DNA of 47,743 bases from an uncultured Pseudomonadota bacterium (GCA_903846555.1 CAINBI010000092.1:1-47743), one strand, 5' to 3'. Counted from the first letter of the stretch, positions 15,850-25,360 are shown. Program-made: numbers and translations. The notes: generated by a model from the letters alone, not told the origin.

Positions 15850-16446
15850 ATGACCTGCAATATACCCACCATGCTGACATGGTTACGCATTTTACTCATA
15901 CCAGTATTCGTCGGCGTTTTTTATCTGCCCAATAATCTTCATATGTTAGGTGTCATGCCTTCACATTCGGTCAATATTATTGCAACGCTGGTTTTTACCA
16001 TTGCGGCCTTTACTGATTGGCTGGATGGTTATTTGGCGCGACTGTTAAATCAAACGTCGTCATTCGGCGCATTTTTAGACCCCGTAGCGGATAAGTTGAT
16101 GGTAGCTGCAGCTTTAATCGTGCTGGTTGAGTTTGAGCGCGTAGGCGCGATTGTTGCCTTGGTGATTATTGGTCGTGAAATTGCCGTTAGTGCGTTACGC
16201 GAATGGATGGCAGGCGAAGGCCAAAGCAGTAGTGTAGGCGTTGCTATGATAGGAAAAGTGAAAACTGCAGTGCAAATGCTCGCAATTTTATTCTTGTTGT
16301 TTTGGGATGATGTTGATTTGGGTCGCATGGGAATATTCCAAACAAAATTAATTGGACACGGTTTAATTGTGATTGCGGCATTTTTAACATTACTATCAAT
16401 GGCTTATTATCTGAAGGCCGCTTGGCCGAAAATGAAGGCTAAATAA
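15850..16446 (+). CDS. pgsA: CDP-diacylglycerol-glycerol-3-phosphate 3-phosphatidyltransferase
   Basis: This inner-membrane enzyme makes phosphatidylglycerol phosphate. The 198 residues have the CDP-alcohol phosphatidyltransferase signature D-G-x2-A-R-x8-G-x3-D-x3-D, here DWLDGYLARLLNQTSSFGAF followed by LDPVADK. N-terminal PTMLTWLRILLIPVFVG is also typical, and about five membrane helices are visible. It lies directly downstream of uvrC and upstream of two tRNA genes, the conserved uvrC-pgsA-glyW-cysT arrangement. Confidence 0.95.
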   Translation: MTCNIPTMLTWLRILLIPVFVGVFYLPNNLHMLGVMPSHSVNIIATLVFTIAAFTDWLDGYLARLLNQTSSFGAFLDPVADKLMVAAALIVLVEFERVGAIVALVIIGREIAVSALREWMAGEGQSSSVGVAMIGKVKTAVQMLAILFLLFWDDVDLGRMGIFQTKLIGHGLIVIAAFLTLLSMAYYLKAAWPKMKAK

Positions 16447-16515
16447 TATAATAAAAACTGTGTGAATTAGTCTTGACGACATCTCGAAACCCGCTATAAT
16501 GGCGCCTGTCTTAAC

Positions 16516-16591
<76 letters not shown>

Positions 16592-16645
16592 CAAATTTAA
16601 TAGGCATGATTAGTTGTAAAAATCATGCTTTAGTTAAAATGGCAT

Positions 16646-16679
16646 AAAACGGCGAAAGCATATATGCTTTCGCCGTTTT
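16646..16679. terminator. Perfect 34-bp palindrome between two tRNA genes
   Basis: AAAACGGCGAAAGCATA (16646-16662) is followed directly by its exact reverse complement ending in TTTT. With about three loop bases it forms a GC-rich stem ending in a T run on both strands, the shape of a bidirectional intrinsic terminator. Its place 54 nt after tRNA-Gly and 51 nt before tRNA-Cys implies the two tRNAs may not share one transcript. Confidence 0.75.
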
Positions 16680-16730
16680 AGTTTCAACTCATACTTTGAA
16701 TGGTTTGATTCATAGTATTTCTTAATAGAT

Positions 16731-16804
16731 GGCGCGATAGCAAAGCGGTTATGCCGCGGCCTGCAAAGCCGTTTAGACCAGTTCGACTCTGGTTCGCGCC
16801 TCCA
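16731..16804 (+). tRNA. tRNA-Cys (GCA)
   Basis: A 74-nt cloverleaf with encoded CCA: acceptor GGCGCGA pairs with TCGCGCC, discriminator T, anticodon loop CTGCAAA with GCA at 16763-16765, and T-arm GTTCGACTC. It follows tRNA-Gly as cysT follows glyW in E. coli. folA starts 47 nt later. Confidence 0.96.
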
Positions 16805-16851
16805 GTACCTTGTTTCAACAAGTTTTATACGTTGCTCAGGTAAAATACCCT

Positions 16852-17334
16852 ATGACCATACTTTCCATAATCGTTGCCGTTGCACATAATCGTGTGATTG
16901 GTGTCAATAATACTTTGCCTTGGCATTTGCCAGAGGATCTAAAACATTTCCGCGCGCTGACTACGGGACACCATATTATTATGGGTCGTAAAACCTATGA
17001 GTCGCTTGGACGCTTGTTACCGGGGCGTACCACGGTGATTGTTACACGCAATGCGAATTACACGCTAGAAGGTGCGCTGGTCGCACACTCACTAGAAGCG
17101 GCCATAGCGCTATGCCAAAATGATGCTGAGGCCTTTGTAATCGGTGGTGCGGAGTTGTATCAAGATGGACTTAAGCTTGCTAACAAACTTTATATGACTG
17201 AGGTTGATTTAGAGGTGGCTGGCGATGCGTTTTTTCCAGCAATTGATATGCACCAATGGCAAGAAACCTCGCGTGAAGCACATGCTTCAACGCAAGGTTT
17301 ACCTTTTGCTTATATTACTTATGCGCGTAAATAG
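16852..17334 (+). CDS. folA: Dihydrofolate reductase
   Basis: This enzyme reduces dihydrofolate to tetrahydrofolate with NADPH. From ATG at 16852 it has 160 residues, the normal length, starting MTILSIIVAVAHNRVIGVNN. The motifs LPWHLPEDLKHFRALT, IIMGRKTYESLG, RTTVIVTRN and VIGGAELYQ are all present. The acidic active-site residue is in LPEDLKHF. An upstream TTG extension (from 16810) would run to the end of tRNA-Cys and is unlikely. It converges with the decarboxylase gene, with stops 9 bp apart. Confidence 0.95.
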   Translation: MTILSIIVAVAHNRVIGVNNTLPWHLPEDLKHFRALTTGHHIIMGRKTYESLGRLLPGRTTVIVTRNANYTLEGALVAHSLEAAIALCQNDAEAFVIGGAELYQDGLKLANKLYMTEVDLEVAGDAFFPAIDMHQWQETSREAHASTQGLPFAYITYARK

Positions 17335-17343
17335 TAGTTTTAA

Positions 17344-19584
17344 TTATTGCTCTACACAATCCACGTAATAAATCGCTTTACCATCCACAATTTGTTTCAC
17401 TAAGCCGTGATTGTCGGTTTCAAAACCTGGGAATTTTTCGTTAAATTCACGGGCAAATTTTAGATAATTCACAATAATTTTGTTGAACTGTTCGCCTGGA
17501 ATTAGTAATGGAATACCTGGCGGGTAGGGCGTGAGCAATACTGCTGTAATACGGCCTTCTAAATCGTCAATTGGCACACGGTCTATTTTCCGATGCGCCA
17601 TTTTAGCAAACGCGTCGGTTGGTTTCATGGCTGGTATCATGTCAGACAAGTACATTTCAGTCGTCAAGCGGGCAACATCGTTAGCTTTGTATACTTCATG
17701 AATCTGTTTGCATAAATCACGTAAGCCTACTTTTTCATAGCGTGGCAGTTTTTGCACGAATTCAGGCAAAACTTTCCATAGCGGTTGGTTCTTATCGTAA
17801 TCATCTTTAAATTGCTGTAGCGCAGCTACCATTGTGTTCCAGCGGCCTTTGGTGATGCCAATGGTGAACATGATAAAGAATGAGTACAGTCCAGTTTTTT
17901 CTACAATCACGCCATGTTCAGCTAAATACTTAGTCACGATGGCCGCTGGAATGCCAAGCTCATCAGAGAAGTCGCCCTTAATGTCCAAGCCCGGCGTAAT
18001 AATAGTCGCCTTTATCGGGTCTAGCATATTAAAGTTTTCGGCTAAGTTACCAAACCCATGCCAAGCTTCGTTCGCTTTAAGCATCCAAGCATCACGTTCT
18101 TCTAAGCCTTCTTCGCTTAAATCATCTGGGCCCCAAACTTTAAACCACCAGTCTGAACCCCATTCTTCATCCACTTTACGCATCGCACGGCGAAAGTCTA
18201 AAGCTTCCATTAAGCTTTCTTCAACCAATGCAGTGCCCCCTGGCGCCTCCATCATGGCTGCGGCTACATCAATACTCGCAACAATTGAATATTGCGGGCT
18301 AGTGGAGGTGTGCATCAAATAAGCTTCGTTAAATATATCGCGGTCTAGTTGATGGTTTTCGGCATTTTGTACCAAAATCTGGCTCGCTTGGCTTAAGCCA
18401 GCAAGTAGTTTATGCGTTGATTGGGTTGAAAATACCATACTCTCTTTACAGCGCGGACGGTCTTCGCCAATCGCGTGGTAATCACCATAAAAATCATGAA
18501 AAGTAGCATGTGGTAACCAAGCTTCATCAAAATGTAGCGTATCGATTTTGCCATCGAGCATTTCTTTGATTTCTTCAACGTTATACAGCACGCCATCATA
18601 AGTGGATTGCGTGATGGTTAATACACGCGGCTTCACATTTTTATCAGTAGCAAACGGGTTGCGGTCGATTTTCTTTTGAATATTTTTCCATTCGAATTCT
18701 GATTTCGGTATTGGCCCGATAATGCCGAAATGATTGCGTGTCGGCATTAAAAATACCGGAATAGCACCCGTCATAATAATGGCATGCAATACAGATTTAT
18801 GGCAGTTTCGATCAACCACCACTACATCGCCAGGAGCAACGGTTGAGTTCCACACGATTTTATTGCTGGTAGATGTACCGTTAGTTACAAAGTACAGATG
18901 ATCGCAGTTGTAAATACGGGCTGCATTGCGCTCAGAAGCGGCTACTGGGCCAGTGTGGTCCAATAGTTGACCTAACTCATCCACCGCATTGCAAACGTCC
19001 GCACGTAGCATGTTTTCACCAAAGAATTGGTGAAACATTTGCCCGACTGGTGATTTTAAAAAAGCTACCCCGCCTGAGTGACCAGGACAATGCCATGAGT
19101 AAGAGCCATCTGCAGCATATTCTGTTAAGGCTTTGAAAAATGGCGGAGGTAAGCTATCTAAATAAGTACGTGCTTCACGCAGAATATAGCGCGCTACAAA
19201 CTCAGGGGTATCTTCATACATGTGAATGAAGCCGCTGAGTTCGCGCAAAATTTCATTTGGAATGTGGCGCGAAGTGCGAGTTTCACCATGTAAGAAAATT
19301 GGAATTTCTTCATTACGATAGCGAATTTCATCGACGAATTTACGCAAGCTGTCTAAAGCATCTTGGTTTCCATCAATAAACTCATTGTCATCAATAGACA
19401 AAATAAACGCTGAAGCGCGGCTTTGCTGCTGCGCAAACGAGGTGAGGTCACCATAACTGGTCACGCCCAGCACTTCAACACCTTCAGCTTCAATGGCTTT
19501 AGCCAGTACGCGTATGCCTAGACCTGAAGAGTTTTCAGAGCGGAAGTCTTCGTCAATGATCACAACGGGGAAACGGAATTTCAT
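17344..19584 (-). CDS. Orn/Lys/Arg decarboxylase, fold-type I PLP enzyme
   Basis: A large basic amino-acid decarboxylase of the AdiA/LdcC/SpeC family, 746 residues. It has the response-regulator-like wing domain first (VVIIDEDFRSENSSGLG), then the PLP core (WHCPGHSGGVAFLKSPVG; HFDEAWLPHATFHDFY), with the PLP lysine in STHKLLAGLSQ (about Lys392), and the C-terminal domain (LLTPYPPGIPLLIPGEQF). ATG at 19584 is chosen because upstream codons overlap the neighbouring gene and MKFRFPVVIID is the usual start. Whether it acts on arginine, lysine or ornithine cannot be told by eye; in beta-proteobacteria it may start polyamine synthesis. Confidence 0.9.
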   Translation of the reverse strand: MKFRFPVVIIDEDFRSENSSGLGIRVLAKAIEAEGVEVLGVTSYGDLTSFAQQQSRASAFILSIDDNEFIDGNQDALDSLRKFVDEIRYRNEEIPIFLHGETRTSRHIPNEILRELSGFIHMYEDTPEFVARYILREARTYLDSLPPPFFKALTEYAADGSYSWHCPGHSGGVAFLKSPVGQMFHQFFGENMLRADVCNAVDELGQLLDHTGPVAASERNAARIYNCDHLYFVTNGTSTSNKIVWNSTVAPGDVVVVDRNCHKSVLHAIIMTGAIPVFLMPTRNHFGIIGPIPKSEFEWKNIQKKIDRNPFATDKNVKPRVLTITQSTYDGVLYNVEEIKEMLDGKIDTLHFDEAWLPHATFHDFYGDYHAIGEDRPRCKESMVFSTQSTHKLLAGLSQASQILVQNAENHQLDRDIFNEAYLMHTSTSPQYSIVASIDVAAAMMEAPGGTALVEESLMEALDFRRAMRKVDEEWGSDWWFKVWGPDDLSEEGLEERDAWMLKANEAWHGFGNLAENFNMLDPIKATIITPGLDIKGDFSDELGIPAAIVTKYLAEHGVIVEKTGLYSFFIMFTIGITKGRWNTMVAALQQFKDDYDKNQPLWKVLPEFVQKLPRYEKVGLRDLCKQIHEVYKANDVARLTTEMYLSDMIPAMKPTDAFAKMAHRKIDRVPIDDLEGRITAVLLTPYPPGIPLLIPGEQFNKIIVNYLKFAREFNEKFPGFETDNHGLVKQIVDGKAIYYVDCVEQ

Positions 19585-19615
19585 GAATTTATTTCTCTCA
19601 AAAGTATTGTGCTGC

Positions 19616-20641
19616 TTACCAGCGATCAACAAGTTGTGGCAATAACTTTTTACGCATATTGCCAAATATTTTCTCTTCGTTTTTTTGCCACCAAATGCCT
19701 AATGCAATGATTCCAAAGCCAATTATGGTAAGTGCTAATGGGAAAATCGCACTGTCTTGAAATGTATGCCATGCCAGATAACCTAAGTAGCCTGCAACGC
19801 CCAATGCACCAAAAATTACAAAAACGCGGCGGTCTAACAAGCTACCAACAATAATCATCCCAATATTAATTAGACAATAGATGAGTTTTCCATACTCACT
19901 ACCAGAATTCATGCTACTTAGACCACCCCAAAATGCCATCGTGCCAAAAATATAAAGCCAGAAAGCGTAGTCTTTGTGTCTGTTTTTATTACGAAAATCA
20001 ATCAAAATAGCAAAAGCAATAATCAATATTCCTACACAAAGGGACACCAGTTGGCGTTCAGTCCAAGATACATATTCGCGATAAAAATAAGGGGCTAAAT
20101 CCATGCTCATGTACCAAAGCGTAACAGCGATTGGCATCATCATAAAGGGCAGGCGGTAATATGCGCACAGCGCCGCGCCCGCCACTAGCGTGGCGATTTC
20201 CATCGTAATCCAGCGCCAGTCAATATAAACGTGGTAGTCCTGATAATGCATGCTATCACCAGACCATAGCCCCAAGGCCGTTTGGATGCCAAAAACTAAT
20301 AATGGAATCAGGGTGACGGCAAGTGCTGCGGTAATGCCTGCTGGTATGGGTAAATGCTTTGTGTGAAGAAAGTAATGGGTAAGTGCTAGGCTAAGTAGTA
20401 AATAAAAGAGCGTAATGGTGATTAACCCAGATGCGCCAAAACTCTCCCATCCTAGGGTCATGAACAAGCTTAAGGCACCTATTGTAATTAAGCCGCCAAA
20501 GTAATAAAGCACATTAGTAAAGTTAAAATTTGCCTGATGTTGCGTGTGTTGTTGCAACATCTGCAAGAGCTTGTCGCATTGCGCCTGACTAATGATGTTT
20601 TGTGCTACCGCTTTTTCTAGGTCAGACGGGAGAATCTTCAT
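19616..20641 (-). CDS. Polytopic membrane protein, DUF2157-like N-terminus
   Basis: This 341-residue protein has a short cytoplasmic N-terminal helix pair (LEKAVAQNIISQAQCDKLLQ), resembling the DUF2157 start, then about ten hydrophobic segments (for example YYFGGLITIGALSLFMTLGW) and a basic C-terminus. No catalytic motif is visible. It ends 31 nt before the decarboxylase start and may be co-transcribed with it. The function is unknown. Confidence 0.75.
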   Translation of the reverse strand: MKILPSDLEKAVAQNIISQAQCDKLLQMLQQHTQHQANFNFTNVLYYFGGLITIGALSLFMTLGWESFGASGLITITLFYLLLSLALTHYFLHTKHLPIPAGITAALAVTLIPLLVFGIQTALGLWSGDSMHYQDYHVYIDWRWITMEIATLVAGAALCAYYRLPFMMMPIAVTLWYMSMDLAPYFYREYVSWTERQLVSLCVGILIIAFAILIDFRNKNRHKDYAFWLYIFGTMAFWGGLSSMNSGSEYGKLIYCLINIGMIIVGSLLDRRVFVIFGALGVAGYLGYLAWHTFQDSAIFPLALTIIGFGIIALGIWWQKNEEKIFGNMRKKLLPQLVDRW

Positions 20642-20721
20642 ATATTATCCATAGCTATTTAGTAGAGAGGCAGTTTAATGTAACTGGACTTTAGAATCTA
20701 ATTGTAGCAATCCGCTAGACA

Positions 20722-21297
20722 TCAAATTTTCGGCAATGTAACGCCAACTTGGCCTTGATATTTTCCGCCACGGTCTTTGTAGCTGGTTTCGCAGACATCA
20801 TCTTCATCAGCTTCAAAAAACAGTACTTGCGCGCAGCCTTCATTGGCATAAATTTTGGCTGGTAGCGGTGTGGTATTGCTGAATTCCAATGTGACATGAC
20901 CTTCCCACTCTGGCTCGAACGGCGTGACATTCACAATGATGCCGCAACGCGCATAAGTGGATTTACCTAAGCATATGGTTAACACATTGCGCGGAATTCT
21001 AAAATATTCAACCGTGCGTGCTAAGGCAAATGAGTTTGGTGGAATGATGCAGTAATCTGCATTCACTTCGACAAATGAGTTGGGGTCGAAATTCTTAGGA
21101 TCAACGATGGTGCTATTAATATTGGTAAATAGCTTAAATTCGGTAGAGCAGCGAATGTCGTAACCGTAACTCGATGTGCCGTAAGATACCATGCGCTCAC
21201 CCTTGGCATTCTGCTTGACCTGATTCGGTTCAAACGGCTCTATCATGCCGTGTTGTTCGGCCATTTTACGTATCCACTTGTCTGATTTTATGCTCAT
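20722..21297 (-). CDS. dcd: dCTP deaminase
   Basis: This enzyme converts dCTP to dUTP for thymidylate synthesis. The 191 residues begin [19 protein letters not shown] and contain the trimeric dUTPase-fold motifs: [28 protein letters not shown] (with the catalytic Glu in the [10 protein letters not shown] strand) and [11 protein letters not shown], ending [13 protein letters not shown]. The length is normal. It is a mono-functional deaminase rather than a deaminase/dUTPase, judged by length and the GXXXARXG-like region. Confidence 0.95.
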   Translation of the reverse strand: MSIKSDKWIRKMAEQHGMIEPFEPNQVKQNAKGERMVSYGTSSYGYDIRCSTEFKLFTNINSTIVDPKNFDPNSFVEVNADYCIIPPNSFALARTVEYFRIPRNVLTICLGKSTYARCGIIVNVTPFEPEWEGHVTLEFSNTTPLPAKIYANEGCAQVLFFEADEDDVCETSYKDRGGKYQGQVGVTLPKI

Positions 21298-21328
21298 AAT
21301 TCGATGCTTTTTATGGTTTAAAAAGATA

Positions 21329-21358
21329 AAAAAGCGGAGTGAATCACTCCGCTTTTAG
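21329..21358 (-). terminator. Intrinsic terminator downstream of zwf
   Basis: AAAGCGGAG, seven loop bases TGAATCA, then CTCCGCTTT form a strong hairpin; on the minus strand it is followed by TTTATCTTTTT. It lies about 115 nt after the zwf stop and 32 nt before the dcd start, so it separates the two genes. Confidence 0.8.
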
Positions 21359-21473
21359 CTTGCTTTTAATAAGTGCAAATAATAGCAATAAATTCAATAT
21401 TTTAGCTAAAGTTTTTAAGTAAAATTGCTTAGAAATAAAAACTTAATATTCACACATTACTTTGATGGTCTTA

Positions 21474-22976
21474 TTAGTGTTTATCGCCACCCAGCGCTAT
21501 GCTGTAACGCCAGAACTGATCTTCAGATTCAAAAATCACACCAGATTCTTTAGGATCGCGGCTACCAGCAATATATTGATGGACGGATGATTTGTCTTCT
21601 GTCCAGGCTTTTACGATCGGGTCAATCAGCCGCCATTGTGCTTCAACCTCGCTAATGTGTAGGTAGAGCGATGGGTCGCCTTCCATTAAATTAAGCAAAA
21701 GTGATTCGTAAGAGTCTATGCTTTCATCGCCTGTTTGGCGTTGTGGGCCGTCAATACTCAATGTGCGGGTGGCAATATCTAGCCCTGGAATCTTCGATTC
21801 AATTTCCATTTTGAGGCATTCGCGTGGCTGGATATTGAGAATGAGCCAGTTTTGATGCTGTTCATCATTCAGTTGCATAGGTGCTTTTTTAAAGCGTATC
21901 GAAACCGCCGTATTACCTTCGTGTAAACGTTTTGCCGTGCGTACGTAAAACGGCACGCCTTTCCAGCGAGGGTTGTTAATAAATAATTTAAGCGCGGCAT
22001 AAGTTTCCGTCACACTTTCTGTGATGCCATCTCTGGCAAGCTCATCTAAATAGCCGACAACGTTTTCACCATGGCCATCAGCTGCACAGACCCGACCTGC
22101 CGCATATTGCGCACGGAATGCATGTTTATTCAGCGCATCGACAGGAATCGGCTCGATAGATTGTAATAGTTTGATTTTTTCAGCGCGGATGCTATCTGGG
22201 CTTAAATCGTTAGGTTTTTCCATGGCCACTAAGGCTAAGGTTTGTAGTAAATGACTTTGCACCATGTCGCGCAGTGCACCAGTGCCATCATAAAACTGAG
22301 TACGGTCACCCACGCCCAAGGTTTCATTATTGGTAATTTGCACATGGTCAATATACTGATTGTTCCAAATCGGCTCAAACATGGTATTAGCAAAGCGCGT
22401 GAGCATAATGTTTTGCAACGCTGATTTACCCAAGTAATGGTCAATACGATAGATTTGACTTTCTTTTAAGTGTTTAGTGATTGATGCTTGCAGGGCTTGC
22501 GCTGAAGGTAAATCGGTACCAAACGGCTTTTCAATCAACACACGGCGCCAGTGCTTACTTTCATCCAACAAGCCTACGCCTGCTAGCTGTTCTACGATAG
22601 GTGCAAAGTCTGTTGGACGCACTGATAAAAAGTACGCCAAATTTTGCGGAAATACATTCTCATCTGACAACTTAGCCTGCATTTTTTTGAATGCATCAGG
22701 GTCAGTCGGCGGATTTGAGTGGTAATGATTTCGCGCAATAAAACGTTCAAATACGGCATTGTCATAGCCATTTTTAAACTTTATATCCAGCATCGATTTG
22801 ATGTCAGCTTGCCATGCTTCGCGCGAAACTTCGCCACGACCTACGGATAGAATTGCCATGTGTTCTGGCAGGCGACCTGCGGCATCTAGGCTAAATAGCC
22901 CCGGCATCAATTTAACGCGAGATAAGTTGCCGCTAGCGCCAAATAATACCAGAGTGCATGGATCAATTTTTTTCAT
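21474..22976 (-). CDS. zwf: Glucose-6-phosphate 1-dehydrogenase
   Basis: This enzyme oxidises glucose-6-phosphate to 6-phosphogluconolactone. It has 500 residues, the normal length. The Rossmann start reads LVLFGASGNLSRVKLMPGLF; most homologues have GASGDLAxRKL, so Asp-to-Asn and Lys changes are noted. The active site RIDHYLGK is intact, as are VLIEKPFGTDL and VPFYVRTAKRL. Together with pgl about 1 kb away it supplies NADPH and feeds the oxidative pentose-phosphate route, which in RuMP-cycle methylotrophs oxidises formaldehyde-derived sugar phosphates (inference). Confidence 0.95.
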   Translation of the reverse strand: MKKIDPCTLVLFGASGNLSRVKLMPGLFSLDAAGRLPEHMAILSVGRGEVSREAWQADIKSMLDIKFKNGYDNAVFERFIARNHYHSNPPTDPDAFKKMQAKLSDENVFPQNLAYFLSVRPTDFAPIVEQLAGVGLLDESKHWRRVLIEKPFGTDLPSAQALQASITKHLKESQIYRIDHYLGKSALQNIMLTRFANTMFEPIWNNQYIDHVQITNNETLGVGDRTQFYDGTGALRDMVQSHLLQTLALVAMEKPNDLSPDSIRAEKIKLLQSIEPIPVDALNKHAFRAQYAAGRVCAADGHGENVVGYLDELARDGITESVTETYAALKLFINNPRWKGVPFYVRTAKRLHEGNTAVSIRFKKAPMQLNDEQHQNWLILNIQPRECLKMEIESKIPGLDIATRTLSIDGPQRQTGDESIDSYESLLLNLMEGDPSLYLHISEVEAQWRLIDPIVKAWTEDKSSVHQYIAGSRDPKESGVIFESEDQFWRYSIALGGDKH

Positions 22977-22999
22977 ATTTGAAAAGCCTTTAAGATTTC

Positions 23000-23025
23000 G
23001 TCATTCCCGTTTTCACAGGAATGAT
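23000..23025. repeat. Solo GTCATTCC...GGAATGA palindrome
   Basis: TCATTCC, ten loop bases, then GGAATGA form a hairpin about 25 bp upstream of zwf. It begins GTCATTCCCG like the paired elements elsewhere in the window but has no facing inverted copy. It is likely a single half or a decayed copy, and may sit in the zwf leader. Confidence 0.6.
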
Positions 23026-23093
23026 GGGATTGTTAAGCTAATATTTAATGCTAGAGAATGAGCCTGAGCGCATTCAATTTCGAAGTGCAATGG

Positions 23094-23885
23094 TTAATGG
23101 CGACTTTCAGCGACAGTGCCATCAGCAACAACATCTAGATCACCCCAACCTAATCGGCGATTAAATAGTTCTAGCAATAAGCCCCAACTTTGTAGTGCTA
23201 ATGCTGGATCATAGCGCGGACCTTCATCGCGCATAAATGCGTGTTGGCCATTAACTTCATGCCAAGTGAATCTGGTGCCAACCTCTTCAAGTCGAGCTTT
23301 AAGCAAGTTACGACCCTCTAGCGGTACGTGCGGATCTTGGCGACCCCAAATGTGTAGAAGTTCGCCCTTAATTTCATCAGCACGGTCCATAGAGTTATCA
23401 TTTTTGCCTAACCCTAGGCCTTTTTTGTGAATGTCTGTGGCATAGAAGCAAGTTGTAGCTAGTACATCAGGGTTCATCGAGGCGCGGAACGCAAGGTGGC
23501 CACCAATACAAATGCCCATAACGCCTAAACGGCCAGTGCAATCATCGCGTGATTTTAAATAATCTAATACGGCGCGCGCATCGCTATCGTAAGCTGAAAG
23601 TTCTTTAGTGATTTTGTGCGAATTGCCGCGTGTAGTGCCTTCTTCATCATAAGCAAGCACAGTGCCTGGCGCTTCTAACTCATGATAGATTTCTGGACAA
23701 GCCACAATAAAGCCATGTCCAGCCAACATGGCAGCAGTACGGCGAATAGGAGCAGTCACTTGAAAAATTTCTGAAAACATCAAAATGCCAGGATATTTAC
23801 CAGGAGCAGCAGGGCGAAAAATATGTGCGCGCATATCACCTGTCGGGGTAGAAATATCGGCAATTTCACTGTCGTTAATTAGCAT
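23094..23885 (-). CDS. Dienelactone hydrolase family protein
   Basis: This 263-residue cytoplasmic alpha/beta hydrolase has the DLH fold: FRPAAPGKYPGILMFSEIFQ, then MLAGHGFIVACPEIYHE, the nucleophile elbow GVMGICIGGHLAF (catalytic Cys as in dienelactone hydrolases), the acid strand LLHIWGRQDPHVP and the His in EVNGQHAFMRDEGPRY. These give an apparent Cys-Asp-His triad. The natural substrate is unknown. It lies between zwf and pgl, oriented with zwf. Confidence 0.88.
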   Translation of the reverse strand: MLINDSEIADISTPTGDMRAHIFRPAAPGKYPGILMFSEIFQVTAPIRRTAAMLAGHGFIVACPEIYHELEAPGTVLAYDEEGTTRGNSHKITKELSAYDSDARAVLDYLKSRDDCTGRLGVMGICIGGHLAFRASMNPDVLATTCFYATDIHKKGLGLGKNDNSMDRADEIKGELLHIWGRQDPHVPLEGRNLLKARLEEVGTRFTWHEVNGQHAFMRDEGPRYDPALALQSWGLLLELFNRRLGWGDLDVVADGTVAESRH

Positions 23886-24032
23886 GTTGTTGTCCTTTTA
23901 AGTAACCCGATATAATAATGCAAGGCGGCGATTACACACAATGATATAGCGTAAATAAACTATAAAAAGCATGACAAACTTAGTTATTTCGTGTCAAATT
24001 CGGCCTAATTTTTTTTGACGTGAGAATGATAG

Positions 24033-24731
24033 ATGACGCAGGCCCAAAACACCTACAACCATACTCGATGGAAGCACTTTGGTAGTATTGAATCTTTAAG
24101 GCATGTTGTTTGCGATGTGATTGTGCAACGCGCCAACGAGGCGATAGCCCAGCGCGGTCAATTTTCAATAGTATTGGCCGGAGGGAATACGCCGCGTGCA
24201 ATTTACCGATTATTACGCGATGTGAAAATGGATTGGTCTAAGTGGCATATTTATCATGGTGATGAACGCTGTTTGCCTAGCGATCATGTCGACCGTAATA
24301 GTCTGATGGCAAAGCAGGTATGGTTGCAATATGTGGCTATTCCAGCAAATCAGATTTACGACATTCCAGCAGAATTAGGCCCAGTGGCTGGCGCAAAAGC
24401 TTATGCAGCAACCTTAAAAAATGCAGGTATCTTTGATTTGGTGATTTTAGGGTTGGGTGAAGATGGTCACACAGCCTCGCTTTTTCCAAATCATGTCGTG
24501 GATAATAGTGCGGATGCCGTGCCAGTATTTAACTCGCCCAAGCCACCTGCAGAGCGCATTACCATTAGTCAAAATCGCCTAAACAATACCCGTGAAGTGA
24601 TATTTTTAGTCACAGGTGAGGGTAAACAAGAAGCGGTAAATAATTGGCGCAATGGTGTGGCGATACCAGCAACTTTAATTACCACAGAAAATGGTGTAGA
24701 TGTTTATTGTTATGAGATAGAGCTAAATTAG
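24033..24731 (+). CDS. pgl: 6-phosphogluconolactonase (DevB type)
   Basis: This enzyme hydrolyses 6-phosphogluconolactone, the product of zwf. The 232 residues show the family motifs: FSIVLAGGNTPRAIYRLL, WHIYHGDERCLPSDHVDRNS, VILGLGEDGHTASLFP and VIFLVTGEGKQEAV. It is divergent from the DLH-zwf side and its stop overlaps the DUF1003 stop on the opposite strand by 4 bp. Length is normal. Confidence 0.93.
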   Translation: MTQAQNTYNHTRWKHFGSIESLRHVVCDVIVQRANEAIAQRGQFSIVLAGGNTPRAIYRLLRDVKMDWSKWHIYHGDERCLPSDHVDRNSLMAKQVWLQYVAIPANQIYDIPAELGPVAGAKAYAATLKNAGIFDLVILGLGEDGHTASLFPNHVVDNSADAVPVFNSPKPPAERITISQNRLNNTREVIFLVTGEGKQEAVNNWRNGVAIPATLITTENGVDVYCYEIELN

Positions 24732-25282
24732 CCTTGATTCTTATCTAACAAATTGTTCAGCAACCTTAATTGTTCTTTTTGAATGGCGATTAGGTCGCTC
24801 CATTGGCCCTCACGCAATAAGTCTATTTTTTCGTGCAGCAGCATAATTTCAAGTTCGGCTTTGAGGTTCACTTCGTAATCATGATTAGCGTTTAAGCGGT
24901 CTCTTTCGCCCTGTCTATTTTGCGACATTAAAATGATGGGGGCTTGAATAGAAGCCAGCATTGATAAAAATAAATTCAAGAGAATATACGGATAAGGGTC
25001 AAAGGTTTTGTGATAACTGGCCAAAATATAAGAGTTTAAAATGACCCAAAAAATCAGGGTGGCAGCAAACAGCATAATAAATGACCAAGAACCGCCAAAC
25101 CTCGCCACGGCATCCGCAGCGCGCTGCCCAAAGGTAATGGCATTTTCAAGCTCTATTGAGGTGTCTCTTGAGATGTATTTGTGCTCGTTAATGTGACGCA
25201 CAACTTTTTTGGTGCGCTCATCCATAGCCTCATAAGATGAGCCCATTAAATTTTCTGCCGTACTATGTTTTTTGTGCGTCAA
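24728..25282 (-). CDS. DUF1003 membrane protein
   Basis: Read from TTG at 25282 it has 184 residues starting with the codons for LTHKKHSTAENLMG (initiator Met). This start is preferred because GGAGG lies 8 nt upstream; a further upstream ATG would place the start inside a repeat at 25305-25317. The DUF1003 domain has two membrane helices (about residues 68-90, SWSFIMLFAATLIFWVILNS, and about 100-122, PYPYILLNLFLSMLASIQAP) flanked by IMSQNRQ-like ILMSQNRQGERDRLNANHDY and a C-terminal coiled coil (ELEIMLLHEKIDLL). Function unknown. Confidence 0.85.
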   Translation of the reverse strand: MTHKKHSTAENLMGSSYEAMDERTKKVVRHINEHKYISRDTSIELENAITFGQRAADAVARFGGSWSFIMLFAATLIFWVILNSYILASYHKTFDPYPYILLNLFLSMLASIQAPIILMSQNRQGERDRLNANHDYEVNLKAELEIMLLHEKIDLLREGQWSDLIAIQKEQLRLLNNLLDKNQG

Positions 25283-25304
25283 TTCAGCTACCTCCTTACG
25301 TATT

Positions 25305-25317
25305 GAGACCTTTGCAC
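25305..25317 (+). repeat. Solo GAGACCTTTGCAC repeat
   Basis: These 13 bases match the terminal inverted repeat of the 31388-31563 element. They sit about 45 bp from the paired palindrome at 25361-25431, as the two repeat types also occur together at 31.4 kb. Confidence 0.55.
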
Positions 25318-25360
25318 AAAGCATATTAACGGTCAATTTATAACAAAAGCATCAAGTTAC

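Noticed and set aside
17344-19665. Longer decarboxylase start at 19665
   Set aside because: It would overlap the upstream membrane-protein gene by about 50 bp, and the first 27 residues do not resemble the family. ATG at 19584 gives the expected start.
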